The notes: a model not told the origin generated them from the sequence alone. Positions 17,706 to 26,106 are shown, counted from the first letter of the stretch. The stretch is DNA of 64,000 bases from Clostridiales bacterium (GCA_012839295.1 DUNO01000013.1:186001-250000), one strand, 5' to 3'. Translations and numbers: made by a program.

Positions 17706-18083
17706 ATGTTTCAAGTAATCCAGACAGACAAGGCACCGGCAGCGATCGGACCCTATTCACAGGCGTTAATCCATGGCAATATGCTCTATGCTTCGGGACA
17801 GATCCCGATCAATCCTGGGAACGGACAGGTTGTGGAGGGGGACATCAAGATCCAGACCCTGCAGGTAATGAAAAACATATCAGCAATCCTTGAGGCGGCA
17901 GGGATTTCCTTTGCCAATGTGATCAAAACCACCTGCTTTATTAAGGACATGAATGATTTTGCAGCCTTTAATGAGGTCTACGGCGAGTACTTCACAGGCA
18001 AGCCTGCAAGATCCTGCGTTGAAGTAGCAAGACTTCCAAAAGACGTATTATGTGAAGTGGAGATCATTGCATTCCTCGCATGA
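17706..18083 (+). CDS. ridA: RidA family enamine/imine deaminase
   Basis: A 125-residue YjgF/YER057c/UK114 protein that hydrolyses reactive 2-aminoacrylate and related enamines released by PLP enzymes. It matches the family along its whole length: [28 protein letters not shown], the [24 protein letters not shown] middle, and the conserved Arg in [12 protein letters not shown] followed by VEIIAF. It is monocistronic with its own promoter and terminator. Confidence 0.95.
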   Translation: MFQVIQTDKAPAAIGPYSQALIHGNMLYASGQIPINPGNGQVVEGDIKIQTLQVMKNISAILEAAGISFANVIKTTCFIKDMNDFAAFNEVYGEYFTGKPARSCVEVARLPKDVLCEVEIIAFLA

Positions 18084-18125
18084 GCAGGGATTTGGCAGGG
18101 CAGGCTGGATTTCTTGACAATGTAG

Positions 18126-18154
18126 TTGACAATAGGAAAAATGTATCATATAGT
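18126..18154 (+). promoter_or_regulatory. candidate sigma-A promoter upstream of the soluble chemoreceptor
   Basis: A perfect TTGACA (18126-18131), a 17-base spacer and TATAGT (18149-18154). The start site would fall only a few bases before the ridA terminator hairpin at 18166, so transcripts would begin with that hairpin. Confidence 0.65.
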
Positions 18155-18165
18155 ATATCACAAAC

Positions 18166-18195
18166 AAGCAGTGAGGCGCGTCCTTGCTGCTTTTT
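18166..18195 (+). terminator. Rho-independent terminator after ridA
   Basis: AAGCAGTGAGG pairs with CCTTGCTGCTT (two G-U pairs, five-base loop) and is followed by TTTTT. Because a promoter lies just upstream it may also act as an attenuator for the next gene. Confidence 0.75.
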
Positions 18196-18299
18196 GCGTA
18201 TTTTGGCCTGGGATATCTGCTCCAATACCGGTTCCAGGACAAATAACATCACAAGGAAGATAAATGAAGCAGGGTTACAGGGAACTAAGGAGGGCTTTT

Positions 18300-19817
18300 A
18301 TGAGTTTAATGAGAAAACGCAGGGAAATGTTAAAAATGAATGATGAAATCGGGGAGATTGAGGGCAGCATCCAGCAATTAGTGAATGGAAACCTGGATAT
18401 CACCATGCAGCTGGAACAGTTTAACCTTCTGGGAGAACTGGCAAGGGACATCCAACAGATCAGTACGTCCTTTAACGGCTATATTAACGAGATAGCCCAT
18501 GTGCTGTCCCATCTGTCCGCCGGCAATATGGCAGTCTCCTTTGCGAAGGACGTTAATTACCAGGGTGATTTTGTACCTATTAAAAATGCCTTGCATAAGA
18601 TAAGGCATTCGCTGAATAAATCCTTTGAAGAGATCAATGGATTAACCCATGAAATAGACCGTCTCTGCGGACAGGTGGAAAATGGCTCGAGCCAGATCAC
18701 CCAGAATGCCATTGACCAGGCGGAGCTGATCAACAGCCTGAGCGGAACCATCTCTGAAATCACGGAGCAGACCACCAGTAACACAAAAAATGTGAGAAAG
18801 GCTGCCGAGGATATCAATACCATACAAAAAGAGGCAGGGGTAGGCAGAGAATATATAGAGCAGATGGTAGCTTCCATTGAAAAGGTACAAAGCTCCTCCC
18901 GGGATATCTCAGGCATCATATCCATCATCGATGAAATGGCACAGCAATCCAAGCTTCTGGCCTTGAATGCCTCCATTGAGGCAGCGAGGGCGGGGGAAGC
19001 CGGACGGGGCTTTTCCATTGTTGCAAATGAGGTAGGCGTTCTGGCCCAAAAAAGTGCTGATGCGGTAAAGCAGACCACAGAGCTGATTGGCCACAGCATT
19101 CTGACCGCCAGGGAAAGTGCGGACATAGCGGGAAGGACCTCAGAAAGCTTTAAAAGCATCCAGGAAGCGATTGGGAGTGTAACAAAGCTATGTGTGGAGG
19201 TGGCGGAGGCTTCCGAAGAGCAGACCGACCGCTTAAAGCACACCTCCGGTATTATTGCGGATATCTCAGGAGTAGTCCAGAATAATGTGGCCTATGCGGA
19301 GGGGAACTGTGCCGGGGTGGCACGGCTTTCAGAAGCCTCCCTCAGGCTCCGGGCAGTGATGGGCAGATACCGGCTAAAGCAGCAGGGAGGTGCTGAAGTA
19401 AAACTGGAGGACAGCGGCTGGCTTGATCAGGGTATCCAGGACAAGCTCCTTGCCCTGTTACATAAAGCCGTTAGGAGGGAGGAAGTAGATGCAGCCCTGG
19501 AGGATACTATAAAAGAGCAGAAGGATTTTGAATGCCTTTATGTGATTGATGCAGCAGGAAAACAGTTCAGCCATACCATAATGAATCCGGACATCATCGC
19601 CGAGCAGGACGAAAACTTTAAGCCCGCCATGCCGGGAGATTACCACGGCGAAAAGAAATACTTCCGCCAGGCCGTCAAAAAGCCCGGGGAATGGTATGTA
19701 TCCGTTGAATACATTTCCACGGCAACCGGAGGACTGTGTAAAACCCTGTCCTATGCCTATGAAGGAAAGGACCGCAATACCTACGTTATCTGCGCCGACC
19801 TGATCTGCAGATATTAA
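18300..19817 (+). CDS. soluble methyl-accepting chemotaxis protein with C-terminal Cache-like domain
   Basis: A cytoplasmic chemoreceptor of about 505 residues with no membrane helix. The N terminus contains two HAMP-like modules (QQLVNGNLDITMQLEQ and LSHLSAGNMAVSFAKD), then the methyl-accepting coiled coil with hairpin tip [20 protein letters not shown]. After the coiled coil comes a domain of about 120 residues (FECLYVIDAAGKQF, HGEKKYFRQAV, GEWYVSVEYISTATG, TLSYAY) that looks like a PDC/Cache sensor. Cache domains are normally outside the cell and N-terminal, so this is unusual. ATG 18300 has a perfect AAGGAGGG site; ATG 18264 is a weaker alternative. Confidence 0.85.
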   Translation: MSLMRKRREMLKMNDEIGEIEGSIQQLVNGNLDITMQLEQFNLLGELARDIQQISTSFNGYINEIAHVLSHLSAGNMAVSFAKDVNYQGDFVPIKNALHKIRHSLNKSFEEINGLTHEIDRLCGQVENGSSQITQNAIDQAELINSLSGTISEITEQTTSNTKNVRKAAEDINTIQKEAGVGREYIEQMVASIEKVQSSSRDISGIISIIDEMAQQSKLLALNASIEAARAGEAGRGFSIVANEVGVLAQKSADAVKQTTELIGHSILTARESADIAGRTSESFKSIQEAIGSVTKLCVEVAEASEEQTDRLKHTSGIIADISGVVQNNVAYAEGNCAGVARLSEASLRLRAVMGRYRLKQQGGAEVKLEDSGWLDQGIQDKLLALLHKAVRREEVDAALEDTIKEQKDFECLYVIDAAGKQFSHTIMNPDIIAEQDENFKPAMPGDYHGEKKYFRQAVKKPGEWYVSVEYISTATGGLCKTLSYAYEGKDRNTYVICADLICRY

Positions 19818-20039
19818 CAACGTATTTCCAATAGTTTTGGCGCTGAAGAGCAGGATTCTTATAATGATAAAAAACAGGAAAGGAATCATAAATTTTGCGT
19901 CCTCTTGATATACATTATAGAGGATACCCAGCAGATTCTATTGGACATACGTCAGGAGAGCTTTATGGACACAGAGGTACAACCCGTTTTGAAAAATACT
20001 TAATTATAATATAAATAGAATAGAGGGTGATTCAAGCAT

Positions 20040-20579
20040 ATGGAGGATTATGAACTGCGGAGGGCAATTGATGATTATATGAAGGAGGTCTGCCATTATA
20101 GTCAGATGCAGGTGTTTGCCACCTCCTCTTATCAGAAGAATTATTTTCAGCAGCAGATTAATACTACCGTTGACGGACTGGTTAAGTTCCTGCAATTATA
20201 TTTTGGTAACGGGAATAAGCGCCGGCAGCCTTACGCCATGCAGCAGGAGCAAGGGCAGATGGAGCCTGCTCCGGATGAGAATATGCTATTCCCGGATGAT
20301 ATTTTGGCAGACCTGGGGCAGCTTGAGGAACCAGAGGAACCGGAGGATCAGCGGGTATTTACCCTGGAGGAGCTCAGCGGGTACGATGGAAGGGATGGAA
20401 GGCCTGCATACGTGGCAGTGGATGGAATTGTTTATGATGTCAGCAATGTAATGCGGTGGGCAGGAGGAACACATTTTGGCCTGGTGGCAGGCCAGGATCA
20501 TACCAGTGATTTTATGCTCTGCCATGATGGGATGCAGGAACGGCTGAACAGTCTTCCTGTTGTAGGTATATTAGGTTAA
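20040..20579 (+). CDS. cytochrome-b5-like heme/steroid-binding domain protein
   Basis: A 179-residue protein. The first 55 residues are helical (RRAIDDYMKEVCHYSQM), followed by an acidic Gln/Glu/Pro-rich linker. Residues about 104-179 form a predicted cytochrome-b5-like ligand-binding domain: RVFTLEELSGYDG, PAYVAVDGIVYDVSNV, WAGGTHFGLVAGQDHTSDF, and a closing LPVVGIL. His in GGTHFG and in CHDG are candidate ligands. In clostridia such proteins are small and soluble; ligand and partners are unknown. It appears monocistronic, with a terminator following. Confidence 0.8.
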   Translation: MEDYELRRAIDDYMKEVCHYSQMQVFATSSYQKNYFQQQINTTVDGLVKFLQLYFGNGNKRRQPYAMQQEQGQMEPAPDENMLFPDDILADLGQLEEPEEPEDQRVFTLEELSGYDGRDGRPAYVAVDGIVYDVSNVMRWAGGTHFGLVAGQDHTSDFMLCHDGMQERLNSLPVVGILG

Positions 20580-20623
20580 ACCTTAAGCAGGTTTTCCTTC
20601 CATCTATGGAATAGAAGACAGGA

Positions 20624-20667
20624 ACAGCCACAGGTGATATCTTTGTACCATATCAGCCTGTGGCTGT
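20624..20667. terminator. bidirectional terminator
   Basis: ACAGCCACAGGTGATAT pairs with ATATCAGCCTGTGGCTGT (one bulged base), nine-base loop, followed by TCTTTAT on the plus strand. It separates the cytochrome-b5-like gene from the convergent Asn/Gly-rich gene. Confidence 0.8.
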
Positions 20668-20703
20668 CTTTATGCTATGTGGTTTTACTTATTGCAATGG
20701 GTG

Positions 20704-21249
20704 TTAAACTGCATTGTGGCAGAAGGCTGCTATTTTATCAAGTGGAATGTCGACTACAGAGCCTACGATACGGCCATTGCAATTACCATTACCATTGCCA
20801 TTTCCGTTCCCGTTACCATTGCCATTGCATCTTCCCAGATCGCCCATGGCAAAGCCTCCTCTTAAGCCGTTTCCATTATCCATGTTACAGCAAATGCTGT
20901 CAGCCAGAGGATTGCTTGGTGCCATGCCCTGCTCTGTTACTAATCTGATGAAGCAGGGATTTACGGAAAGGACAACCCCGGTAAAGCCGCAGCCGGCAGC
21001 TCCGCCGCTGGTAGTAAAGATTGTTACTGTTTCCCCGACAAAATCACAGAGGTGTCTGACAAAGTTGGCACCCTGGGTCCCGCTATTGCCGCAGGAGCCA
21101 TTTCCACTATTGTTATTATTGTTACCTCCGCAGTAATTTCCATTATTGTTACCGCTACCGGAGACATTGCTGTTATTACCTCCGCAGAAGTAATTGCTGT
21201 TATTATTACCGCTGCCGGAGCAATTATTATTGTTGCCGCGCATTGACAT
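20704..21249 (-). CDS. Asn/Gly-rich protein with a small conserved beta domain
   Basis: About 181 residues; function not recognised. The first 60 residues are low complexity (Asn, Gly, Ser, Cys), then comes a conserved domain ETVTIFTTSGGAAGCGFTG, then a GN dipeptide repeat, ending in VDIPLDKIAAFCHNAV. Domain and tail are shared with the shorter neighbour. The composition recalls spore-coat or surface proteins, but that is only analogy. ATG 21249 follows a GGAGGT site with seven-base spacing; a TTG at 21264 would lie upstream of that site and is rejected. Confidence 0.6.
   Translation of the reverse strand: MSMRGNNNNCSGSGNNNSNYFCGGNNSNVSGSGNNNGNYCGGNNNNNSGNGSCGNSGTQGANFVRHLCDFVGETVTIFTTSGGAAGCGFTGVVLSVNPCFIRLVTEQGMAPSNPLADSICCNMDNGNGLRGGFAMGDLGRCNGNGNGNGNGNGNGNCNGRIVGSVVDIPLDKIAAFCHNAV
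20776..20830 (-). repeat. hexanucleotide coding repeat (Asn-Gly)
   Basis: About eight six-base units, on the minus strand alternating GGYAAY codons, encode the (GN)n stretch near the C terminus of the Asn/Gly-rich protein. In-frame expansion or contraction by slippage is possible. Confidence 0.8.
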
Positions 21250-21277
21250 ATTTTTTACCTCCAATTTATTATCTTAC

Positions 21278-21559
21278 TTAAATTGCGTTATGGCAGAAAG
21301 CTGCTATTTTATCTACTGGGATATCGCATACCGAGCCAACCGAGTAAATAGGTGTATTGTCCGAGGGTCTACCGTTTCCACCGCAGACGGTTTCACTTAG
21401 GGGACAGGTCGGCGGGGTACCTATGCGGTTAACTAATGTAACATAGTCGCTATTCACCCGGAGCAATACGCCGGTAAAGCCGCAGCCTGCAGCTCCGCCG
21501 CTGTTGGTAAAGATGGTTACCGTTTGCCCGATGTATCGACAAAGTTCATTCAATAACAT
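21278..21559 (-). CDS. short paralog of the Asn/Gly-rich protein
   Basis: A 93-residue protein consisting almost only of the conserved domain: QTVTIFTNSGGAAGCGFTG, a variable loop with three Cys, then VCDIPVDKIAAFCHNAI. It is clearly homologous to the gene 29 bases downstream on the same strand, and DNA identity is high at the 3' ends, so the pair arose by duplication. A perfect AAGGAGG site precedes ATG 21559. Function unknown; the beta-rich core with conserved Gly and Cys suggests a small, perhaps crosslinked, structural protein. Confidence 0.65.
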   Translation of the reverse strand: MLLNELCRYIGQTVTIFTNSGGAAGCGFTGVLLRVNSDYVTLVNRIGTPPTCPLSETVCGGNGRPSDNTPIYSVGSVCDIPVDKIAAFCHNAI

Positions 21560-21825
21560 TGTAATTCCTCCTTAAATGACGTTCAGATTCCGCTTCAAAT
21601 TACGAAAATCCTACTATATCTTATGTTAATTGACAAAGGATGTGACAGGAACTTTATAAATACGAGAAAATTATTGGAAATTCCCCAAATTCCCCCTGGT
21701 GGACCAGGACATATGAAAAATGAGATTTTCTTATTATTTCTAGTGTAAATATCCGGGAGGATCAAGTATAATGATAGTAAGTCAGTGAAACTAAAAATAA
21801 ATATCTTCAATGGGATGGTAGAAGT

Positions 21826-23613
21826 ATGAATCTGAAGGATGCAATTCGTACCTTACTATTTAAAAAGAAGGCCATTGGATTTAATCAGTTGTATACCCCC
21901 TGGGGGGAACAGATAGATCCGGAGAAGATACTGACGGAGTATCCCAGACCTCAATTAAGAAGGGATAACTATACGATTTTGAATGGATATTGGAATTACT
22001 GCATTTCCTCCGGCCATGTGATGCCCATGGCTTACGCCGGAAGGATACTGGTTCCCTTTTCACCTGAAAGTGTCTTGTCCGGTGTAGACCGGCAGCTGCA
22101 GCCGGATGAATTTTTCTGGTACGAACGTATTTTGACCATCGACTGGATGCAGTGGAATAAGCGGTGTATCCTGCATTTTGGCGCAGTTGACCAGAGCTGT
22201 GAGGTATATATTAACCACCAGAGGGTAGGAGGGCATGTTGGCGGATATCTGCCATTTTCCTTCGACATAACCAAGTATTTGGAAGTCGGGACGAACCTGA
22301 TTACCCTTAAGGTATGGGATGTGAGCGATACCTCCTACCATAGCAGGGGAAAGCAAAAGCTAAACCGGGGAGGAATGTGGTATACGGCCCAAAGTGGTAT
22401 CTGGCAGACCGTATGGCTTGAATGGGTTCCGGATCTGTACATCAAGTCTTTGCGGATTACCCCGCTGGTGGATGAGAAGGCAGTCCAGTTGGAGATCCGA
22501 ATGAACGATGATTTCCGCAGGGACAGGGTTTACGAGGTTATTTACCAGGTTGAGATTTACAGTGACGGGAACCGTGTGGGGGCTTTGGTGACAAGGAACC
22601 CCTTTATGAGGATACCGCTGACGGAGCTGCTTCTCTGGAGTCCGGAGCAGCCTCATCTATATGACTTAAAAATCGTGGTAAATGAGGATCAGGTGGACAG
22701 CTATTTTGCCATGAGGAAGGTCGAAATAAAAAATGGTGAGGATAATATTCCCAGGATTTACTTAAACAACCAACCCTATTTCCAGAATGGATTGCTGGAT
22801 CAGGGCTATTGGCCTGACGGCCTATATACGGCACCCAGTGATGAGGCTCTTATTTTTGATATCATGAAGGCGAAGGAGCTGGGCTTTAATATGTTAAGAA
22901 AGCATATTAAGATTGAACCGCTGCGCTGGTACTACCATTGTGACCGGCTGGGGATGCTGGTGTGGCAGGATATGGTAAACGGCGGGGAGGAATATAGGGC
23001 GATGATCATATCCTATCTTCCGAACTTTTTCCCCCGGATTGCCAGCCTTGTAAAGGATAGCCGCTATAAGCTGTTTGGCAGGGAGGATATACAGGGAAGG
23101 CGGGAATGGGTAAGAGAATGTGAGCAGACGGTGGAACATCTCTATAACTGTCCATCCATCGTGGCCTGGGTTCCCTTCAATGAAGGCTGGGGACAATTCG
23201 ATGCGGTAAAGGTCTATGAGTTCATCCGTGGGCTTGATCCTACCAGGCTGGTCGACCACGCCAGCGGCTGGTATGACCAGAAATGCGGGGATTTTACCAG
23301 TATCCATAATTATTTTAGCCAATTGACGGTGAAGGCTGGGCACAGACCCTTTGTATTGTCTGAGTTTGGGGGGTATGCCTGCTATATTTTAGGGCATTCC
23401 TATTCGCTGCTGGTCTTTGGCTACCGGATCTATTTGACGAAGGAGGAGCTTGACGAGGCTTATCATACCAGTATGGAAGAGGGCGTGAAGCAGCTTATTG
23501 AAAAGGGGCTTTCTGCCGCTGTCTATACCCAGCTTTCGGATGTGGAGGACGAGGTTAACGGACTTTTAACCTATGACCGCAAGGTCTGTAAGGTTACACC
23601 GATTCATTTATAG
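21826..23613 (+). CDS. glycoside hydrolase family 2 protein
   Basis: A 595-residue cytoplasmic (no signal peptide) GH2 enzyme of the beta-galactosidase/glucuronidase/mannosidase group. Order: sugar-binding jelly roll (residues about 40-200, ILNGYWNY, LHFGAVDQSCEVYIN), an immunoglobulin-like domain, and a TIM barrel from about residue 305. The acid/base Glu453 lies in FNEGWGQ and the nucleophile is probably Glu513 in LSEFGG. Length is at the short end of the family. Substrate cannot be fixed. It is followed after 60 bases by the LTA-synthase-like gene and may share its transcript. Confidence 0.88.
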   Translation: MNLKDAIRTLLFKKKAIGFNQLYTPWGEQIDPEKILTEYPRPQLRRDNYTILNGYWNYCISSGHVMPMAYAGRILVPFSPESVLSGVDRQLQPDEFFWYERILTIDWMQWNKRCILHFGAVDQSCEVYINHQRVGGHVGGYLPFSFDITKYLEVGTNLITLKVWDVSDTSYHSRGKQKLNRGGMWYTAQSGIWQTVWLEWVPDLYIKSLRITPLVDEKAVQLEIRMNDDFRRDRVYEVIYQVEIYSDGNRVGALVTRNPFMRIPLTELLLWSPEQPHLYDLKIVVNEDQVDSYFAMRKVEIKNGEDNIPRIYLNNQPYFQNGLLDQGYWPDGLYTAPSDEALIFDIMKAKELGFNMLRKHIKIEPLRWYYHCDRLGMLVWQDMVNGGEEYRAMIISYLPNFFPRIASLVKDSRYKLFGREDIQGRREWVRECEQTVEHLYNCPSIVAWVPFNEGWGQFDAVKVYEFIRGLDPTRLVDHASGWYDQKCGDFTSIHNYFSQLTVKAGHRPFVLSEFGGYACYILGHSYSLLVFGYRIYLTKEELDEAYHTSMEEGVKQLIEKGLSAAVYTQLSDVEDEVNGLLTYDRKVCKVTPIHL

Positions 23614-23673
23614 AGTACTCTTGTGCAAGTGGGATTCCGGGAGTGCTCTTACAGCACAAAGGGGATTTGCATC

Positions 23674-25674
23674 ATGAAAAAAGAACGACTGGAAGTAAAG
23701 CTGAATTATAAAGGAAGGAAAAGCATACCGGGATATCTGCTGTCGCTTTACTTTTTACTTTTAATAATAGTTTTTATAAGGCAGGAACCGGTGACCTCCG
23801 TAAGGAGCCTGCATGCCTTGGGTTATCTGCTGATATGGCTTGGGATCACATTGTTTTCCATGTTGGAAATCAGTGCGGTAAGAAGGTGCTTCCAGGCCTA
23901 TGCCCTTGGATTAAATGGGCTTTTCCTGGCTATAATGCCGGTTCTGTCCTTCCTGATGGTTGAGATTATGGTAAGTAATTATAACCTCCATATGTTCCGG
24001 AGCTATAGCTTGTATAACCTTATCTGGTATATTGTCATTTGCTACATGATCCATGCTTTGATAAGAAATAGCAAATATACAATGATCCTTGGGGGCCTTA
24101 TCATATATCTGATGGCATTGGTTAATTATTTTGTCTATTTATTCCGGGGGAACCCGCTGATACCCAGTGACCTGCTTGCCTGGCAGACGGGTATGAGCGT
24201 AGCCTCTAATTATACGGTCAGTATTACGGAAGGCGTTCTGGTTGCAACCCTGCTGATGTATCTTATATATGTGCTGGCCTGCAAGCTGGAGAAGCCTAAG
24301 AAAAAGCCTTCCCTGCTGAACCGGATCCTCGTGACGGGTTCCTTTTTAGTGACAGCCTCCGTCGTATATGGGATATTTTTTAATACGGACCTGGTGGAGG
24401 CTAAAATCAGGGTGCTGGATTTCTTTGCCCCGAAATACACCTATATGACCTATGGTACGGCCTTTAGCTTTGTCGCAAATGTGAAGGCCATGGGAACGGA
24501 GGAGCCGGAGGGGTACTCCATTGATAAAGTGGAGGCCTTGCTCCAGAATGCGGCTTATGAGGCTGGCGGGGAGGAAAAAACGTCAGGGAAAAAGCCAAAT
24601 ATTATCGTGATTATGAATGAGGCTTATTCTGATTTAAGCCTGGTAGGGAATTTTGAGACAAATATGGATTACCGGCCATTTACGAGAACCCTGGAGGATA
24701 ATACGACACAGGGTACGATGTATGTGTCCGTCTTTGGGGGAGCCACAAGCGATACGGAATATGAGTTTTTGACAGGTAACAGCATGGCAGTGCTTCCAAA
24801 GAATTGCGTCCCCTACCAGCAATATGTAACGGATCCTACGGATTCCCTGGCGAAGACCCTGAAGGACCAGGGGTATTATAATATTGCAATCCATCCTTAT
24901 GAGGCCAGCGGCTATAAAAGGGATCTGGTATATCCCCTGCTGGGCTTTGATGAATTCCTGTCCATGGAGGATTTTAAGGAGCCGGAGTTCATCCGCAGTT
25001 ATATCAGCGACCGTTCCAGCTTCCAGAAAGTTATTGAAGAATATGAGGCAAAGGGCAAGGATCAGCCTTTGTTTATTTTTAATGTTACCATGCAGGATCA
25101 TGGAGGGTATACCTCGGAGCAATTATTTTCAGAGGAGGAATCCGTAAGGCTGACAGGTATGCCCGGCTTTGGGGCGGTAGAGCAGTATCTGAGCCTGCAG
25201 CGCCAGTCGGATATGGCTTTCCAGGTGTTGACCGACTATTTCAGTAAGCAGGAGGAGCCTACGATTATCCTGATGTTTGGGGACCATCAGCCCGTGGCCT
25301 TTTCCACGTTCTATGATTCCGGGGCGAGCAAGCCGGAGGAATACAGGCAAAAGTACGCCGTACCCTTTATTTTGTGGGCAAATTATGATATTTCGGAGGA
25401 TGATGTGGATAACATAAGCGCCAATTACCTGTCTACCTATCTTCTTAAGGTGGCTGGACTGAAGGACACCGCCTACAATGAATACCTCTGGCAGTTATAC
25501 CAGAGGGTGCCTGTAATTAACGGGTTATTCTATATAGATAAGAACAATGGGATTTATAGCCTGGGGGAGGCCTCCGGGTATTCGGAGCTGGTCAGGGAGT
25601 ACCAATATGTAGGTTATAACAATGCTTTGGACAAGGATAGGAAGCTTTCGGAGTATTTTTATTTACGGGAGTGA
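23674..25674 (+). CDS. LTA-synthase-family membrane sulfatase-fold protein
   Basis: About 666 residues: five to six membrane helices in the first 240 residues, then an extracellular alkaline-phosphatase-like domain beginning KKPNIIVIMNEAYSDL (metal-binding Glu) with the catalytic Thr in GGATSDTEYEFLTG and later MFGDHQP metal ligands. Such enzymes transfer phosphoglycerol from phosphatidylglycerol to teichoic acids or glycans. Compared with Bacillus LtaS the glycans modified here may differ. ATG 23674 follows an AAGGGGAT site and starts MKKERLEVKL; a GTG at 23623 is upstream but has no site. Confidence 0.88.
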   Translation: MKKERLEVKLNYKGRKSIPGYLLSLYFLLLIIVFIRQEPVTSVRSLHALGYLLIWLGITLFSMLEISAVRRCFQAYALGLNGLFLAIMPVLSFLMVEIMVSNYNLHMFRSYSLYNLIWYIVICYMIHALIRNSKYTMILGGLIIYLMALVNYFVYLFRGNPLIPSDLLAWQTGMSVASNYTVSITEGVLVATLLMYLIYVLACKLEKPKKKPSLLNRILVTGSFLVTASVVYGIFFNTDLVEAKIRVLDFFAPKYTYMTYGTAFSFVANVKAMGTEEPEGYSIDKVEALLQNAAYEAGGEEKTSGKKPNIIVIMNEAYSDLSLVGNFETNMDYRPFTRTLEDNTTQGTMYVSVFGGATSDTEYEFLTGNSMAVLPKNCVPYQQYVTDPTDSLAKTLKDQGYYNIAIHPYEASGYKRDLVYPLLGFDEFLSMEDFKEPEFIRSYISDRSSFQKVIEEYEAKGKDQPLFIFNVTMQDHGGYTSEQLFSEEESVRLTGMPGFGAVEQYLSLQRQSDMAFQVLTDYFSKQEEPTIILMFGDHQPVAFSTFYDSGASKPEEYRQKYAVPFILWANYDISEDDVDNISANYLSTYLLKVAGLKDTAYNEYLWQLYQRVPVINGLFYIDKNNGIYSLGEASGYSELVREYQYVGYNNALDKDRKLSEYFYLRE

Positions 25675-25744
25675 ATTGAAAATTACATCGCGTGATAGTC
25701 TGGAAATGGATTTGGAAGTATAATACAATTTTGATTGAATCTAC

Positions 25745-25776
25745 TTGATACTCATATTAAAATACTTATGTATAAT
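25745..25776 (+). promoter_or_regulatory. candidate promoter of the type I toxin mRNA
   Basis: A perfect TATAAT (25771-25776) preceded by TG; the best -35 is TTGATA (25745-25750) with a long 20-base spacer, so the -35 is uncertain. Transcripts would begin about 55-60 bases before the 27-codon toxin gene. Confidence 0.5.
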
Positions 25777-25808
25777 TGAATAGAAGTCAGAGGATAGTCT
25801 GATGGTTA

Positions 25809-25828
25809 CCTTCGGAAATAAACGAAGG
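25809..25828 (+). promoter_or_regulatory. hairpin occluding the toxin ribosome site
   Basis: CCTTCG (25809-25814) pairs with CGAAGG (25823-25828) across an eight-base loop. The 3' arm contains the AAGG of the Shine-Dalgarno AAGGAGG (25825-25831), so translation of the toxin would be damped, as is usual in type I toxin mRNAs. Confidence 0.65.
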
Positions 25829-25840
25829 AGGAAATGTAAT

Positions 25841-25924
25841 ATGAATACACTTGAAGTGTTGACATTAGTGCTGATAATTTTCGCAGCATTGACTTACATA
25901 GATAATCATCAGAAAAGAAAATAG
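25841..25924 (+). CDS. 27-residue hydrophobic peptide, putative type I (holin-like) toxin
   Basis: A very short gene with a perfect AAGGAGG site nine bases before ATG. The peptide has a short acidic start (MNTLEV), one membrane helix of about 14 residues (LTLVLIIFAALTYI) and a charged tail DNHQKRK. Size, helix and basic tail match membrane toxins of type I systems, in particular the putative holin-like toxins of Firmicutes, by recall rather than search. It is flanked by a hairpin over its ribosome site, a converging promoter and terminators for both strands, which together make the toxin assignment credible. Alternative: a small regulatory membrane peptide. Confidence 0.7.
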   Translation: MNTLEVLTLVLIIFAALTYIDNHQKRK

Positions 25925-26020
25925 CTATCCTCTATAGGCGTAGAGGATAGCCTGTAACTATAAATTACCCAGTTATCCGATTAGCAATCATCAGACGACC
26001 AAAGTCTTTTGATTACTTCT
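25912..26020 (-). ncRNA. predicted antisense RNA antitoxin
   Basis: A consensus promoter on the minus strand would start an RNA near 26020. It would run leftward, overlapping the 3' untranslated part of the toxin mRNA, and end at a perfect hairpin GCTATCCTCTA / TAGAGGATAGC (25924-25951) followed on this strand by TATTTTCTTTT. The resulting RNA of roughly 105 bases would pair with the toxin transcript just beyond its stop codon. Predicted only from sequence. Confidence 0.6.
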
Positions 26021-26026
26021 GAGTAA

Positions 26027-26055
26027 ATTATACACTGGGTACTTGATTTTTTCAA
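26027..26055 (-). promoter_or_regulatory. sigma-A promoter of the antisense RNA
   Basis: On the minus strand TTGAAA (26055-26050), a 17-base spacer and a perfect TATAAT (26032-26027) preceded by TG. No protein gene follows on this strand until beyond the toxin, so its product would be the antisense RNA. Confidence 0.75.
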
Positions 26056-26065
26056 GCACCCTTTT
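26037..26065 (+). terminator. terminator of the toxin mRNA
   Basis: GGGTACTTGA pairs with TCAAGCACCC (one A-C mismatch), five-base loop, followed by TTTT. It overlaps the antisense promoter, giving a compact convergent pair of transcription units. Confidence 0.65.
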
Positions 26066-26106
26066 AAATTTCATCGTTAAATCATTGTTAACACCGTATT
26101 AGCTTT

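Noticed and set aside
18557-19243. Minus-strand frame of 228 codons opposite the soluble chemoreceptor
   Set aside because: Shadow of the coiled-coil repeat; no start signals and low-complexity product.
19818-20039. Possible gene fragment before the cytochrome-b5-like gene
   Set aside because: Short frames only; one short stretch is open but has no recognisable similarity or start.
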